A stretch of DNA of 64,000 bases from JANRJY01 sp033763735 (GCA_033763735.1 JANRJY010000119.1:1-64000), one strand, 5' to 3'; counted from the first letter of the stretch, positions 42,287-53,043 are shown. The notes: generated from the letters alone by a model not told the origin. Numbers and translations are program-made.

Positions 42287-43795
42287 ATGAAAAATGCAGG
42301 TTCATTTGCAAGAACAATTCTAGCTTCACTCATTGGAGGAGCACTCACACTTGGGGGATATTTAATTTTTGTAGATAAAAAAGAATATCAATCATTTGAT
42401 ACAAATCAAAAAACACTTTTTGCAAGATATTATGATAAAGATACTTCAGGTGCAGTAGTTCCTGAAGGATTAAATTTTATATACGCTTCAAATATAGTAC
42501 GACCAACAGTAGTGCATGTTAAGACTACTTATGAACCCACCGGAGGTAGTCAGAAAGAAAATAACCCACATCAAAATGATCCTTTATTTAAGTTCTTTTT
42601 CGAAGAACCTGGAAGAGGTGAAGATCCTCGATTCGCACCATTCGGACCACGAATGTCCTCAGGGTCAGGTGTTATTATTTCGGCAGATGGATATATAGTC
42701 ACAAATAACCATGTAATAGAAAATGCCTCAAAAATAGAGGTAGTGCTTGATGATAAACGCAAATATGAGGCCAAATTAATTGGTCGCGACCCTGAAACAG
42801 ACCTAGCCTTGCTGAAAATTGATGAAAAAGGTTTGCCCTTTGCTAAATATGGCAATTCTGACAAATCGCGTGTTGGTGAGTGGGTACTCGCATGCGGAAA
42901 CCCTTTTGATTTAACATCTACCATTACAGCTGGTATTATAAGCGCAAAAGCAAGAAATATTAATTTATTAAAGCAAGCTAATAATGCCTATGCAATTGAA
43001 AGTTTTATTCAAACTGATGCTGCAGTAAACCCCGGTAATAGTGGAGGAGCACTTGTTAACTTAAAAGGGGAACTCATAGGAATTAACACAGCGATTGCAT
43101 CCAATACGGGTGCTTATGCCGGTTATTCATTTGCTGTGCCTGTAACTTTGGTAAAAAAAGTAATGGACGACCTGCTTAACCATGGTGAAGTTCAAAGAGG
43201 ATTACTTGGTGTTGTAATAAATGATGTAACTGCTGAATTGGCAAAAGAAAAAGGAATCAAGGACATTAAAGGTGTGTACGTAAACACCGTAAATGAAGGA
43301 AGTGCGGCCAAAGATGCTGACATAAAATCAGGTGATGTGATTTTAAAAGTTGATGAAGTAGATGTGAATTCTGCTAGTGAATTACAAGAAGCTATTGCAC
43401 AACATAGACCCGGAGAAAAAGTAAAACTTACAATTATTCGAGAAAATAAAGTAATGGTAAAAACGGCAACTTTAAAAAACAAAAAAGGATCATTTGCTTT
43501 CATGAAAGCAGCTCCGGCACAGATATCTGAAGACTTGGGTGCTGAATTTGAAGACGTTAGTTCGGAGGAAATGTCGAAACTCAAAATTGAAAATGGTGTA
43601 AAAATCAAAAAAATTAACAACGGTAAACTTAAAGATGCAGGCATTAAGTCTGGGTTTATCATTCAAAAAATTGACAAACAACCAATTAAAGATGCAAAAC
43701 AGATAGCTGAAGTTCTTGCAGAAAAAACAGGAGGCATTTTGATTGAAGGAGTATATCCAAATGGCGAAAAAGCTTATTATGCAATAGGTTGGTAA
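42287..43795 (+). CDS. HtrA/DegQ-type periplasmic serine protease
   Basis: A trypsin-like protein-quality-control protease of 502 residues. An N-terminal membrane/signal segment (about 8-28) precedes the protease domain with catalytic H142 (TNNHVI), D172 (ETDLAL) and S252 (GNSGG). Two PDZ domains follow (about 300-395 and 415-500). The full catalytic triad and both PDZ domains indicate an active enzyme that degrades misfolded envelope proteins. It lies directly after hsp20, separated by that gene's terminator, so the two stress genes are probably controlled separately. Confidence 0.96.
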   Translation: MKNAGSFARTILASLIGGALTLGGYLIFVDKKEYQSFDTNQKTLFARYYDKDTSGAVVPEGLNFIYASNIVRPTVVHVKTTYEPTGGSQKENNPHQNDPLFKFFFEEPGRGEDPRFAPFGPRMSSGSGVIISADGYIVTNNHVIENASKIEVVLDDKRKYEAKLIGRDPETDLALLKIDEKGLPFAKYGNSDKSRVGEWVLACGNPFDLTSTITAGIISAKARNINLLKQANNAYAIESFIQTDAAVNPGNSGGALVNLKGELIGINTAIASNTGAYAGYSFAVPVTLVKKVMDDLLNHGEVQRGLLGVVINDVTAELAKEKGIKDIKGVYVNTVNEGSAAKDADIKSGDVILKVDEVDVNSASELQEAIAQHRPGEKVKLTIIRENKVMVKTATLKNKKGSFAFMKAAPAQISEDLGAEFEDVSSEEMSKLKIENGVKIKKINNGKLKDAGIKSGFIIQKIDKQPIKDAKQIAEVLAEKTGGILIEGVYPNGEKAYYAIGW

Positions 43796-43800
43796 TATTG

Positions 43801-43833
43801 TAGAGAGGCAAATTGTAAACATTTGCCTCTCTA
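43801..43833 (+). terminator. Stem-loop terminator after the HtrA gene
   Basis: TAGAGAGGCAAAT (43801-43813) and its exact reverse complement (43821-43833) form a 13-bp stem with a 7-base loop. A moderately T-rich tail follows. It starts five bases after the stop codon. Confidence 0.8.
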
Positions 43834-43918
43834 TCAATTTTAATTCTAGTACATTATTTCTGACACTTTTTTTAAAAGATTAAACGTTAATTGCAATGCA
43901 GTTATATATTTTTGCATA

Positions 43919-44491
43919 ATGTTTACAGAGCCATTTCAAAATTCAAATGCAGGAGGGTGGATTGAAGTAATTTGCGGTTGCATGTTTTCTGGCAAAACAG
44001 AAGAATTGATTCGAAGAATTAACAGGGCAAAAATTGCAAATCAAAAAATCATCGTTTTCAAGCCAAAAATCGATAATCGATATCATGACGAAAATGTAGT
44101 TTCGCATAATGAAAATATGCTTAATGCTATAGTAATTGAGTATGCTAAAGATATTATTTCAAAAGTAAATGATCAACAAATTGTGGCTTTGGACGAGGCA
44201 CAATTTTTTGATAATGAAATCGTTGAAGTTTGTAATTCTTTGGCTAACGATGGTAAACGTATAATTATTGCCGGATTGGATATGGACTCTAATGGAAAGC
44301 CTTTCGGTCCAATGCCTTATTTGCTGGCAGTTGCTGAATTTGTAACCAAGCTACACGCAATTTGTGCAGTTTCCGGTAATTTGGCCTCTTATTCATTCAG
44401 AAAAAATGAAAGCAAAGAGCCTATTTTGGTAGGTGCAAATGAACATTATGAGCCAAGAAGCAGAAAGTATTTCTTTAAAAGCAAAGGATGA
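43919..44491 (+). CDS. tdk: Thymidine kinase
   Basis: A type II thymidine kinase of 190 residues in the nucleotide salvage pathway. It has the P-loop GCMFSGKTEELIRR, the Walker B-like VALDEAQFFD and the lasso region with FGPMPYLLAVAEFVTKLHAICA. Two of the usual four zinc-binding Cys positions are not obvious (AICAVSGNLASYSFR in place of CxxC). This occurs in many Bacteroidota members. A TATTTTTG -7-like element lies at 43907-43914, giving a very short leader. Its end overlaps the PorZ-like gene by four bases. Confidence 0.94.
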   Translation: MFTEPFQNSNAGGWIEVICGCMFSGKTEELIRRINRAKIANQKIIVFKPKIDNRYHDENVVSHNENMLNAIVIEYAKDIISKVNDQQIVALDEAQFFDNEIVEVCNSLANDGKRIIIAGLDMDSNGKPFGPMPYLLAVAEFVTKLHAICAVSGNLASYSFRKNESKEPILVGANEHYEPRSRKYFFKSKG

Positions 44492-46794
44492 ACGATTCAA
44501 ATAGTTGGCACATAATAAAGTATTTATTTTTAATATTAATTTCCACAGTTTTTGGTCAAAATATTCCTTTAAATACATGGCGAATACATAATTCATTTTA
44601 TCAGGCACAAGCAGTTGAGGTAGTAGATACAAAAGTATATTGTGGCACTTCAGGTGGTTTATTTTATTATGATACTGAAGACAATAGCCTGAATAAAATC
44701 ACAACAATGGATGGTCTTTCAGAGACGAATTGTACTGCACTGAAATATGATATACCATCGAAAATATTAATTATTGGATATTCAAATGGAGCAATAGACC
44801 TTTTAATTAATGAAAGAGAAATTGTACAAATCAGTAATCTTAAAAATTCTTTAAAAATTGGGTCAAAAAAAGTCAATGATATAATTATTAACGATAAAAC
44901 AGCTTTCCTGTGTACAGATTTGGGAGTAATAGCCCTTAATCTTGACAAAAAGGAAATAAAAGAAAGCTATTTATCAATTGGCCCAAAGGCAAGTGATATC
45001 CAAGCTTTTCAGGCGAGTATATGCAATGATTCTCTTTTTATTGCAACTTCAAAAGGACTATTAGCTGCTTCAGTTAATAACAATAATTTGATGGATTTTA
45101 AAAATTGGAAGCAAATAATATTGTCAGATACATTGAAAGCAGAAGGCGTAAATTCCGTTGGGACATTCAAAAACAAGATTTTTGCAGGTGTAAACGGGAA
45201 AGGCATTTTTTCTAATATAAATGGAAAATATCAAAATATATTTGTTGACAAACGACCTTCAAATAAAATTGTGGCTACCAGCAAGTCCATATATACGCTT
45301 ACGGAATATGTTTATTTTGATTTAATGAATTTGCCAAGTTATCAGGGTGGTATGCATAATGTGAGCAGTTTAGTTGAAGGTAAAAATGGCATTAATTGGG
45401 CATCGGATAAAAGATTTGGATTGTTCAAGATTGAAAATAACACTCCAATTTCTATAATTCCAAATGGACCTTTTTCATATGATATTTTTAATATTCGGTC
45501 GTTCGAAAATGAATTGTATGTGGTTTCAGGCGGCTTTGCTGTTGTAAATGCACCATTCGGAAATAATAAGGGTTATTATACTTTTATTAACGGTGCATGG
45601 AACAATTATTTGCCTGGCACAAATTATCAATGGTATATAAGAGATATTACGGATGTACAATTAAATCCTTCAAACAATACTTTGTATTTTTCATTACAAG
45701 GTCAAGGATTGATGAAATACAACCGAACTTTAGATTCTTATGATTATGTAGTTAATGAAAGTACCGGTTGTTCATTTTATAATGAAAATATTGGAGAGGA
45801 AAATCGACTTTCTGCTTTAGAGTTTGATGATAAAAATAATGAAATATGGGTTACAAGAAGTATTCCAAATCTTAAAGTAATAGGTAATAATATTTTTAAA
45901 ATTAAGGCTGATAATACTTGTCAAGGATATACTATTAATACACCTTATGCTAACTATATTACAAAATTTATTATTGATAATTCAGGGAATAAATGGGCGA
46001 TTCCTAACATATATATGCCAACAGAATTGCCTTCAACAGGAGTAATAGTTTTTAATGAAAACATTGAAAATTCTTCAAATATTATCACACTATATCCAGG
46101 AAAAGGTTTGGGCAATTTGCCTTCAAATTCAATAAGATGTATAGCCAAAGATCGGAAAGGAGATATATGGATTGGTACTAGCAATGGAGTGGCAGTATAT
46201 AGTAATCCTTCATCGCAATTTATTTCTAAGCCATACGATGCCAGCATTCCAATATTTGGGAGTTACCCTTTGTTTTTTGAACAAGTAGTTAATGATATAT
46301 CAATTGATGGTGGTAACAGAAAATGGTTTGCAACAGGTAATGGACTTTACTTAATGAATGAAGATGCTACTCAGGTGATACATTATTTCAATACCGATAA
46401 TAGCCCTCTCAAAAGTAACAATATCACAAAAGTACATGTGTTGCAAAACACAGGAGAAGTATTTATTGCAACTGAAACAGGATTGTATTCCTATCGAGAG
46501 CCGGCTACTAAGCCAAACCCTGACAAACCTTCAGAAATTATAGTATTTCCAAATCCAGTAAAAACATCTTTCAATGGATTGGTGGGAATTGCTAATCTTG
46601 CAGAAAAGTCAGTCGTAAAAATTGTTGACATCACAGGAACTTTGGTATATCAAACCCGCTCAAATGGTGGCACTGCGGCTTGGAATGGTAAAGATTATAA
46701 TGGCAACAAAATTCAGGCAGGTGTATACACCATATTAGCCGGAAAAGAAGAAGGAGATGCTACAGTTGCCGGTAAAATATTCGTAGTCGATTGA
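44488..46794 (+). CDS. PorZ-like beta-propeller T9SS-associated protein
   Basis: A secreted protein of 768 residues. After a signal peptide come two propeller domains of two-component-regulator type (LNTWRIHNSFYQAQAVEV; VYCGTSGGLFYYDTE; MDGLSETNCTALKYD; GDIWIGTSNGVAVYSN). A C-terminal type A sorting domain follows (IVFPNPVKTSFNG; VKIVDITGTLVYQ; WNGKDYNGNKIQAGVY). This domain order is that of PorZ, a surface component of the T9SS attachment complex that handles anionic LPS. It overlaps tdk by four bases. Assignment is by architecture; paralogous propeller proteins exist. Confidence 0.8.
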   Translation: MNDSNSWHIIKYLFLILISTVFGQNIPLNTWRIHNSFYQAQAVEVVDTKVYCGTSGGLFYYDTEDNSLNKITTMDGLSETNCTALKYDIPSKILIIGYSNGAIDLLINEREIVQISNLKNSLKIGSKKVNDIIINDKTAFLCTDLGVIALNLDKKEIKESYLSIGPKASDIQAFQASICNDSLFIATSKGLLAASVNNNNLMDFKNWKQIILSDTLKAEGVNSVGTFKNKIFAGVNGKGIFSNINGKYQNIFVDKRPSNKIVATSKSIYTLTEYVYFDLMNLPSYQGGMHNVSSLVEGKNGINWASDKRFGLFKIENNTPISIIPNGPFSYDIFNIRSFENELYVVSGGFAVVNAPFGNNKGYYTFINGAWNNYLPGTNYQWYIRDITDVQLNPSNNTLYFSLQGQGLMKYNRTLDSYDYVVNESTGCSFYNENIGEENRLSALEFDDKNNEIWVTRSIPNLKVIGNNIFKIKADNTCQGYTINTPYANYITKFIIDNSGNKWAIPNIYMPTELPSTGVIVFNENIENSSNIITLYPGKGLGNLPSNSIRCIAKDRKGDIWIGTSNGVAVYSNPSSQFISKPYDASIPIFGSYPLFFEQVVNDISIDGGNRKWFATGNGLYLMNEDATQVIHYFNTDNSPLKSNNITKVHVLQNTGEVFIATETGLYSYREPATKPNPDKPSEIIVFPNPVKTSFNGLVGIANLAEKSVVKIVDITGTLVYQTRSNGGTAAWNGKDYNGNKIQAGVYTILAGKEEGDATVAGKIFVVD

Positions 46795-46795
46795 A

Positions 46796-48151
46796 ATGTA
46801 TTTTTTAAAAATCAGATATGACCCTATCCAGCTCGTTTCAATTGCTCCCTTAGTAATATTTCGAGTAATATTTGGTGCCACTGTCTTAGTCGGAACCATT
46901 CGATTTTATCTATTAGGTTGGATTGAAGAACAGTATATCAATACAAAATTTCATTTCAATTATTATGGATTTGAATGGGTTCCATTTCCCACCCCTTGGG
47001 GTATTTATGCCTTATTTATTTTGCTGGCTCTAAGTGGATTGTGTGTAATAATAGGTTTGGCATATAGGATAAGTGCTTTTGTATTGTTTCTTTCTTTTAC
47101 TTGGATTGAATTGCTTGATAAAACATATTATCTGAATCATTATTATTTAATTAGTTTAATTGCTTTTTTGATGATTTTTTTGTCTGCCGGCAATTTTCTT
47201 TCTTTTGACCAATGGATATTAAAAAAAAAATCCATTTCAATCATTCCTCGATTTCAGATTGATATTTTAAAGTTTCAAATTGGAATTGTGTACATATTTG
47301 CCGGAATTGCTAAAATAAACCAATATTGGCTTTTTGAAGCCTTACCTTTGAAAATTTGGTTGCCTGCTAATAATTCCATGCCTTTTATGGGTTCTGTTTT
47401 TAATTATGAAATTACTGCTTATATATTTAGTTGGGCAGGGATGATTTTTGATTGCACCATTGTTTTTTTTCTGTTGAACCGAAAAACACAATTAATAGCC
47501 TGGTTTGTTGCACTTTTTTTTCATGCAGTAACCGGTTGGATGTTTCAAATTGGCATGTTTCCCTTAATTATGTCATTAGCAATTTTGATATTTTTTCATG
47601 AAAATTTTCATATCAGGATTATTGAATTATTTAAGAATATTTTTAAAGTTCATCATATTGATAATCAAAAAGATATTGAAAATTCAATGGTGGTATCAAT
47701 GCATAATAAATTAATTATGGGTTTTGTGATTATTTACATTTTATTTCAACTGATTTTCCCCTGGAGATATTTGTTATACCCAGGCAATTTATTTTTGACC
47801 GAAGAAGGATATCGATTCTCATGGAGAGTAATGCTTATGGAAAAGGCAGGTAATGCTACTTTTTATGTCACTGATTATGAAACAAATAAAGAAGGAATTG
47901 TGAATAATTCAGAATTTTTAAATGCTCATCAAGAAAAACAAATGGCTATGCAACCAGATATGATTCTTCAATTTGCACAATATTTAGGTAAATATTACCA
48001 CGCTTCCAAAGTAAGAGCTGAGGTATATATAACATTAAATGGAGGTAAAAGCGTGCAATTAATTGATTCAGAGGTCAATTTATTGAATGTAAAGGAAAGT
48101 TTCAAGCCTAAAAAGTTTTTAAATCGAAAAAGTAAAACATTAAATTTTTAA
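46796..48151 (+). CDS. HTTM-domain membrane protein
   Basis: A multi-pass protein of 451 residues with about nine membrane helices in the first 330. The HTTM (vitamin-K gamma-carboxylase-like) pattern shows in YYLNHYYLISLIAFLMIFLSAG, FQIGIVYIFAGIAKINQYWL and RKTQLIAWFVALFFHAVTGWMFQIGMFP. A soluble C-terminal domain follows. Bacterial members are of unknown function, and gamma-carboxylation is not established for them. It starts one base after the PorZ-like stop, so it belongs to the tdk-porZ operon. Confidence 0.88.
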   Translation: MYFLKIRYDPIQLVSIAPLVIFRVIFGATVLVGTIRFYLLGWIEEQYINTKFHFNYYGFEWVPFPTPWGIYALFILLALSGLCVIIGLAYRISAFVLFLSFTWIELLDKTYYLNHYYLISLIAFLMIFLSAGNFLSFDQWILKKKSISIIPRFQIDILKFQIGIVYIFAGIAKINQYWLFEALPLKIWLPANNSMPFMGSVFNYEITAYIFSWAGMIFDCTIVFFLLNRKTQLIAWFVALFFHAVTGWMFQIGMFPLIMSLAILIFFHENFHIRIIELFKNIFKVHHIDNQKDIENSMVVSMHNKLIMGFVIIYILFQLIFPWRYLLYPGNLFLTEEGYRFSWRVMLMEKAGNATFYVTDYETNKEGIVNNSEFLNAHQEKQMAMQPDMILQFAQYLGKYYHASKVRAEVYITLNGGKSVQLIDSEVNLLNVKESFKPKKFLNRKSKTLNF

Positions 48152-48226
48152 TAACTATTTATAATCTATTACGTCAGCAATAAAATTGAAATTGAAAAGA
48201 TGAAATAAAATATTTAATTTCATCAT

Positions 48227-50911
48227 GTGAATATAGCTAAATACACACCACGATTAAGTCAAATTACAGGAAGTCCTTATTTTGTGCCTTTTGAACATCG
48301 TGTATTTAATTTGTTTACATTTCTGATGGTGCTATTTATGCCCATAATTTCAATTACTAATTTTTTTATAGGTTTGAATTTTTTGACAATCATTTTCCCA
48401 ATCCCCTTTTTTTTCATTTTTGCATATTTTCATTATTTAACTCGTTATAAAAATTTCTACAAACAACTTTTGATTCCTGTTTTTTTGCTTTGTTATATAT
48501 CTATCTGCTCTTTTTGGTTTATTTCTGGAGGACTAACCGGTTCCATACCGGCATATTTTTTAATTACAATGTTCGTATTTATAATGTCAGGCGATAAAGC
48601 TTGGCAACCTTTAATATTGACTTTGTTTTTCATAAGTGGGATGTCGTATCTTGAATACCTCCATCCTGAATGGTTAATGGCCTATGAATCAAGTAAAGAA
48701 AAACTTTTGGATGCACTGAGTGGCCATTTGTTAGTGATATTTATATTGTATGTTGGAATTCTTTATTTCAAAAAAGAAAAAATAAATGAAATAAAATTCA
48801 GTGATGAACAACGCAAAAAAGCAGAGTTACGGATTGAAAAAATATATAAAATTCTGCGTGAAGAGGAAAAAACCGGTCTTAGTTTAATGCGAAAAATATT
48901 GAAAGCAGCTTGCGATATGTTGGAAATGGAAGTTGCATTTGTTAATAAATATGAACCTGAATCCAATGATTTTGTTATCCATGAAATATATTCCACAGAT
49001 AAAAATTTCACAAAAGGTCAAAAGTTCAATTTTAATGACTCTTTTGGCAAATATTCTTTCCAGAAAGATGATGTAGTTTTCATAAATGATGTATCAAAAT
49101 TAACAAACGCTGACAAACTATTTTTCAACAGTTTTAATATAAACACTTTAGTGAGTGTACCGGTTTGGAATGTAGGAGAGAAACATAGTACATTGGTCTT
49201 TTTGTCAAAAAATTCTGTAGAACTGGCTCTGGATCAAGGCGATAAAGATTTTATGTTTTTCATTACACAATGGATCGCCTACATATCTGATAAAAACAAT
49301 TACGAAGCTCAAATCCTATATAAGAATCATGAACTTGAAGAATTAAATGAGAAAATGACTACGTTGCTTATGCAATTGGGTGATTCACAACAGGAAATCA
49401 AAAAATTGGCTTTAGTGGCAAACGAAACAGATAATTTTGTATTTATTCTTGATAAAAATGTTAAAATAGAATGGGTAAATAAAGCATTTACAGAATTTAC
49501 CGGATATTCACTTGATGAGGTTATAGGAAAGGTTCCGGCTGATGTTTTAAATGGAATAGATACCGATATTGAACATATTGCCAAAGTACTGGATGGATTA
49601 GCTTCTAAAAAGCCTTTTAATCAATCTATAAAAAACTATACCAAGTTTGGTGAACCTTACTGGGTTGATTCTCATATTACACCTATTATTAATTCAGAAG
49701 GTGAATTGGAACAGTACATTGTTATAGAACATGAAATTAGCGACAGGATCAGAGAACAAGAAGAAAGCATTAATAGAAACTTATTATTAACTGCTTTATC
49801 ACAATCGCAACATGAGTTACTAAACAATTCAAACATATTATCTGCAATTCAAATTGCTTTGGAAAGAATAGGTACCGTATGTAAAGTTCACCGTTCGTAT
49901 TATTTTGAAACATTTTTTCATCCTCAAACGCATAAAATGGTGGCATCTCAAAAAGTTGAATGGAATTCGGGGATAGCACCTTCTCAATTATTTAATCCGG
50001 CAAATGAATTGATAATAATGGAAAATTATCCTGATTTTTTTGAGCCATTAATAATGAATAAGTTTTTTGAAGCAAACATTGAAAATTATACACCTAAAAT
50101 GAATCAGATTTTGTTGGAAGACCAACAAATTAGATCTATTCTACTTATTCCAATTTTCGTAAATGGACATATGCGAGGATATATCGGCTTTGATGATTGC
50201 TTAGAAGCCAGAATATGGACTGAATCGGAGAAAGCAATACTTAATCTTTTCGCTGAAAATATTTCAGCTGCATTGTTACGAATGGAATCGGAAAAGCTGA
50301 ATCGTGACTTATCATATGCTGCTCAAAACTCCAAAAATGGTGTAGTTATTCTTACTCTGGAAGGCAAAGTAGAATGGGTAAATAATGGATTTACAGAATT
50401 AACCGGCTATTCTTCTGATTTGTTGGTGTCTGAAAGTCAAATACTTGAGAAAATAAGTCCTTCTATAGAATCCAATCAACAAGAAAAAAAATATATTATA
50501 AATTCAATGCAAGAGCAATTGCCCTTTTCTTGTGAGTTTTTAATCAAGACGTTTAAGGGTGATTTGAAATGGATATTGATTGAAGGTCGACCTATTTTTG
50601 ATGAAGAAAAGGGGGTCGTAAAATACATTGCAGAACAAGTGGACATAACTCAACGCAAACAAGCAGAGCAGTTTATCAAAGAACAAAATAAACAATTTGT
50701 TGAGATTGCGTACGTGCAATCGCATGAGTTTAAGGGACCATTAGCGCGTATCCGAGGATTATTATTTTTGATTGAGCAAGAACACGTGTCCGACAAAAAG
50801 GTACTCGAGTTGCTTGCCAAGATAAATCATTCTGCATTTGAACTTAATCAAGCGCTATCAAAAGTGGTAGAAAAGGCCAACCAATACGATAATTACCTGC
50901 ACCTGAACTAA
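48227..50911 (+). CDS. PAS/GAF sensor protein with HisKA-like tail, no ATPase domain
   Basis: A membrane sensor of 894 residues from a GTG start. Six N-terminal membrane helices (about 25-185) are followed by a coiled coil, a GAF domain (about 205-370), a PAS domain (FVFILDKNVKIEWVNKAFTEFTGYS, about 400-510), a second GAF (about 530-690) and a second PAS (GVVILTLEGKVEWVNNGFTELTGYS, about 700-815). The end (YVQSHEFKGPLARIRGLLFL) resembles the phospho-acceptor helix of histidine kinases, but the frame stops about 60 residues later without N, G1 or G2 boxes. It may be phosphorylated by another kinase or act by dimerisation alone. No response regulator is adjacent. Confidence 0.88.
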   Translation: MNIAKYTPRLSQITGSPYFVPFEHRVFNLFTFLMVLFMPIISITNFFIGLNFLTIIFPIPFFFIFAYFHYLTRYKNFYKQLLIPVFLLCYISICSFWFISGGLTGSIPAYFLITMFVFIMSGDKAWQPLILTLFFISGMSYLEYLHPEWLMAYESSKEKLLDALSGHLLVIFILYVGILYFKKEKINEIKFSDEQRKKAELRIEKIYKILREEEKTGLSLMRKILKAACDMLEMEVAFVNKYEPESNDFVIHEIYSTDKNFTKGQKFNFNDSFGKYSFQKDDVVFINDVSKLTNADKLFFNSFNINTLVSVPVWNVGEKHSTLVFLSKNSVELALDQGDKDFMFFITQWIAYISDKNNYEAQILYKNHELEELNEKMTTLLMQLGDSQQEIKKLALVANETDNFVFILDKNVKIEWVNKAFTEFTGYSLDEVIGKVPADVLNGIDTDIEHIAKVLDGLASKKPFNQSIKNYTKFGEPYWVDSHITPIINSEGELEQYIVIEHEISDRIREQEESINRNLLLTALSQSQHELLNNSNILSAIQIALERIGTVCKVHRSYYFETFFHPQTHKMVASQKVEWNSGIAPSQLFNPANELIIMENYPDFFEPLIMNKFFEANIENYTPKMNQILLEDQQIRSILLIPIFVNGHMRGYIGFDDCLEARIWTESEKAILNLFAENISAALLRMESEKLNRDLSYAAQNSKNGVVILTLEGKVEWVNNGFTELTGYSSDLLVSESQILEKISPSIESNQQEKKYIINSMQEQLPFSCEFLIKTFKGDLKWILIEGRPIFDEEKGVVKYIAEQVDITQRKQAEQFIKEQNKQFVEIAYVQSHEFKGPLARIRGLLFLIEQEHVSDKKVLELLAKINHSAFELNQALSKVVEKANQYDNYLHLN

Positions 50912-50976
50912 TTTTTTGTTTTTTTAAGTACTTTGATAATTGTATTTGATTAATTTTCGACATCAATATATCCATT

Positions 50977-53043
50977 ATGGAAAAAGCAGCCGCTGTTGAA
51001 AGAATCCATTATTTAGTCAATTATTTAAATCATTTAAACAAAAGATATTATCAAGACTCGGTTTCTGAAATATCAGATTTTGAGTTTGACCAATTACTAA
51101 AAGAACTTGAACTTCTGGAACACTCATTTCCGGATTTGAAAATGCCTGATTCTCCTACAATACGAGTTGGGGGAGAAATAACTAAAGATTTTAATAACGT
51201 TCCACATAAATTTCCAATGCTTTCATTGTCAAATACATATTCGAAAGAAGAAATATTTGATTGGTCGGAAAGAGTTGTTAAAGGATTGCCGGAATCTGAA
51301 AATTTAGGACCTGTTGAATATATATGTGAACAAAAATTTGATGGGGTTGCTATTAGCTTGATTTACAAAAATGGCCTTTTGGTTCAGGCTATAACCAGAG
51401 GTGACGGGGTAACAGGTGATGACATAACAGCCAACGCGAAAGTGATTAAGAGCATTCCTCTAAAACTAGTCGGAGACGATTATCCACCGGAATTTGAAGT
51501 TAGGGGAGAAGTTTTTTATACTTGGGAGGCGTTTGAGAAACTCAATCGCATGCAACTCGAAAACGAAGAGCAATTATATGCCAACCCTCGAAATACGGCA
51601 TCAGGTACACTTAAATTACAAGATTCTGCTGAAGTAGCAAGGCGAAACTTAAGTTGCTACGCTTATTATTTGTTAGGTGATAAGTTAGGAGTCTCTAATC
51701 ATTATGATTCCATTAAAAAACTAGAGCGTTGGGGTTTTAATATATCACCCACTTACGAAAAAATGTATTCAGTTGAAGAGGTGTGGAATTACATCGAAGT
51801 TTGGGACAAAAAAAGAAACACACTTCCACTTGCAACGGATGGAGTTGTTATTAAAGTAAATAGTTATGCACAGCAACAACAATTAGGAATTACTGCAAAA
51901 AGTCCCAGATGGGCTATTGCATTTAAATTCAAAGCCGAAACAGTTAGTACTAAGCTTAAATCAGTTACTTTTCAAGTAGGTCGTACTGGTGCCATTACTC
52001 CTGTGGCTAATATGCAACCCGTATTGCTTGCAGGTACAACTGTAAAAAGAGCCACACTCCACAACGAATCTGAAATAGAAAAACTCGATTTGCACGAAAA
52101 TGATATCGTTTTTGTTGAAAAAGGTGGCGAAATTATTCCTAAAATAATGGGAGTGGATATCTCAAAAAGAGAAACAAATTCCTCTAAAATATTATTTATA
52201 AAAGAATGTCCGGAGTGCAAAACTACTTTAATCAAAAATCCGGAGGAGGCTGCATGGTACTGCCCAAATGATAAAAAATGTCCACCTCAAATTCTTGGAA
52301 GAATCGAACATTTTGTTCATCGTAAGGCAATGAATATTGACGGATTGGGAGGAGGAAAAGTTGAAATCTTGTTCAAAAAGGGATTAATTAGTTCATATGC
52401 AGATATATATGATTTGAAATATGAAGATTTATTGGGCATTGAAAATACCTATACCGATGAACTTACAGGTGAAGAACGAAAGGTTAGCTTTAAAGAGAAG
52501 ACGGCCGAAAACCTGATTAAAGCTATAAATGATTCGAAACAAATTCCGTTTGAAAAAGTGCTTTTTGCGCTCGGGATTCGATATGTGGGAAGCACTGTTG
52601 CAGAGAAATTAGCATTCTATTTTAAAAATATTGATAATATCATCGCATCTAATTCTGACCAGCTTACTCAAGCACCAGAGATAGGATTGCGAATTGCTGA
52701 AAGCATTGTTAGTTGGTTTAGTCAGCCGGATAACATATTGTTAATTAATAGATTAAAAACGGCAGGGCTTCAGTTTCAAACAATCGAACGTGAAACTATT
52801 TTTGAAAGTGATAGACTGTTAGGCAAAAGTTTTGTTATTTCGGGCACATTTGACACATTTTCCAGAGAACAACTTCAGGACAAAATAGTAGCAAATGGGG
52901 GGAAAATATTATCCGGAGTTTCAGGTAAACTTGATTATTTACTTGCAGGTGACAATATGGGGCCAAGCAAACTTGAAAAAGCCACCAAGTTGGGTGTTAA
53001 AATTATAAGCCTTTCGGATTTCTTTCAAATGATAGCGTCATAA
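50977..53043 (+). CDS. ligA: NAD-dependent DNA ligase
   Basis: This ligase joins nicks during replication and repair. The 688-residue protein has an Ia domain, the adenylation motif CEQKFDGVAISLIY with the active Lys, and the OB fold (TFQVGRTGAITPVA). It also has a four-Cys zinc finger (CPECKTT; WYCPNDKKCPP), HhH motifs and a C-terminal BRCT domain (GKSFVISGTFDTFSREQL). All domains and the normal length are present. Its stop overlaps the ATG of the following gene by one base. Confidence 0.98.
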   Translation: MEKAAAVERIHYLVNYLNHLNKRYYQDSVSEISDFEFDQLLKELELLEHSFPDLKMPDSPTIRVGGEITKDFNNVPHKFPMLSLSNTYSKEEIFDWSERVVKGLPESENLGPVEYICEQKFDGVAISLIYKNGLLVQAITRGDGVTGDDITANAKVIKSIPLKLVGDDYPPEFEVRGEVFYTWEAFEKLNRMQLENEEQLYANPRNTASGTLKLQDSAEVARRNLSCYAYYLLGDKLGVSNHYDSIKKLERWGFNISPTYEKMYSVEEVWNYIEVWDKKRNTLPLATDGVVIKVNSYAQQQQLGITAKSPRWAIAFKFKAETVSTKLKSVTFQVGRTGAITPVANMQPVLLAGTTVKRATLHNESEIEKLDLHENDIVFVEKGGEIIPKIMGVDISKRETNSSKILFIKECPECKTTLIKNPEEAAWYCPNDKKCPPQILGRIEHFVHRKAMNIDGLGGGKVEILFKKGLISSYADIYDLKYEDLLGIENTYTDELTGEERKVSFKEKTAENLIKAINDSKQIPFEKVLFALGIRYVGSTVAEKLAFYFKNIDNIIASNSDQLTQAPEIGLRIAESIVSWFSQPDNILLINRLKTAGLQFQTIERETIFESDRLLGKSFVISGTFDTFSREQLQDKIVANGGKILSGVSGKLDYLLAGDNMGPSKLEKATKLGVKIISLSDFFQMIAS

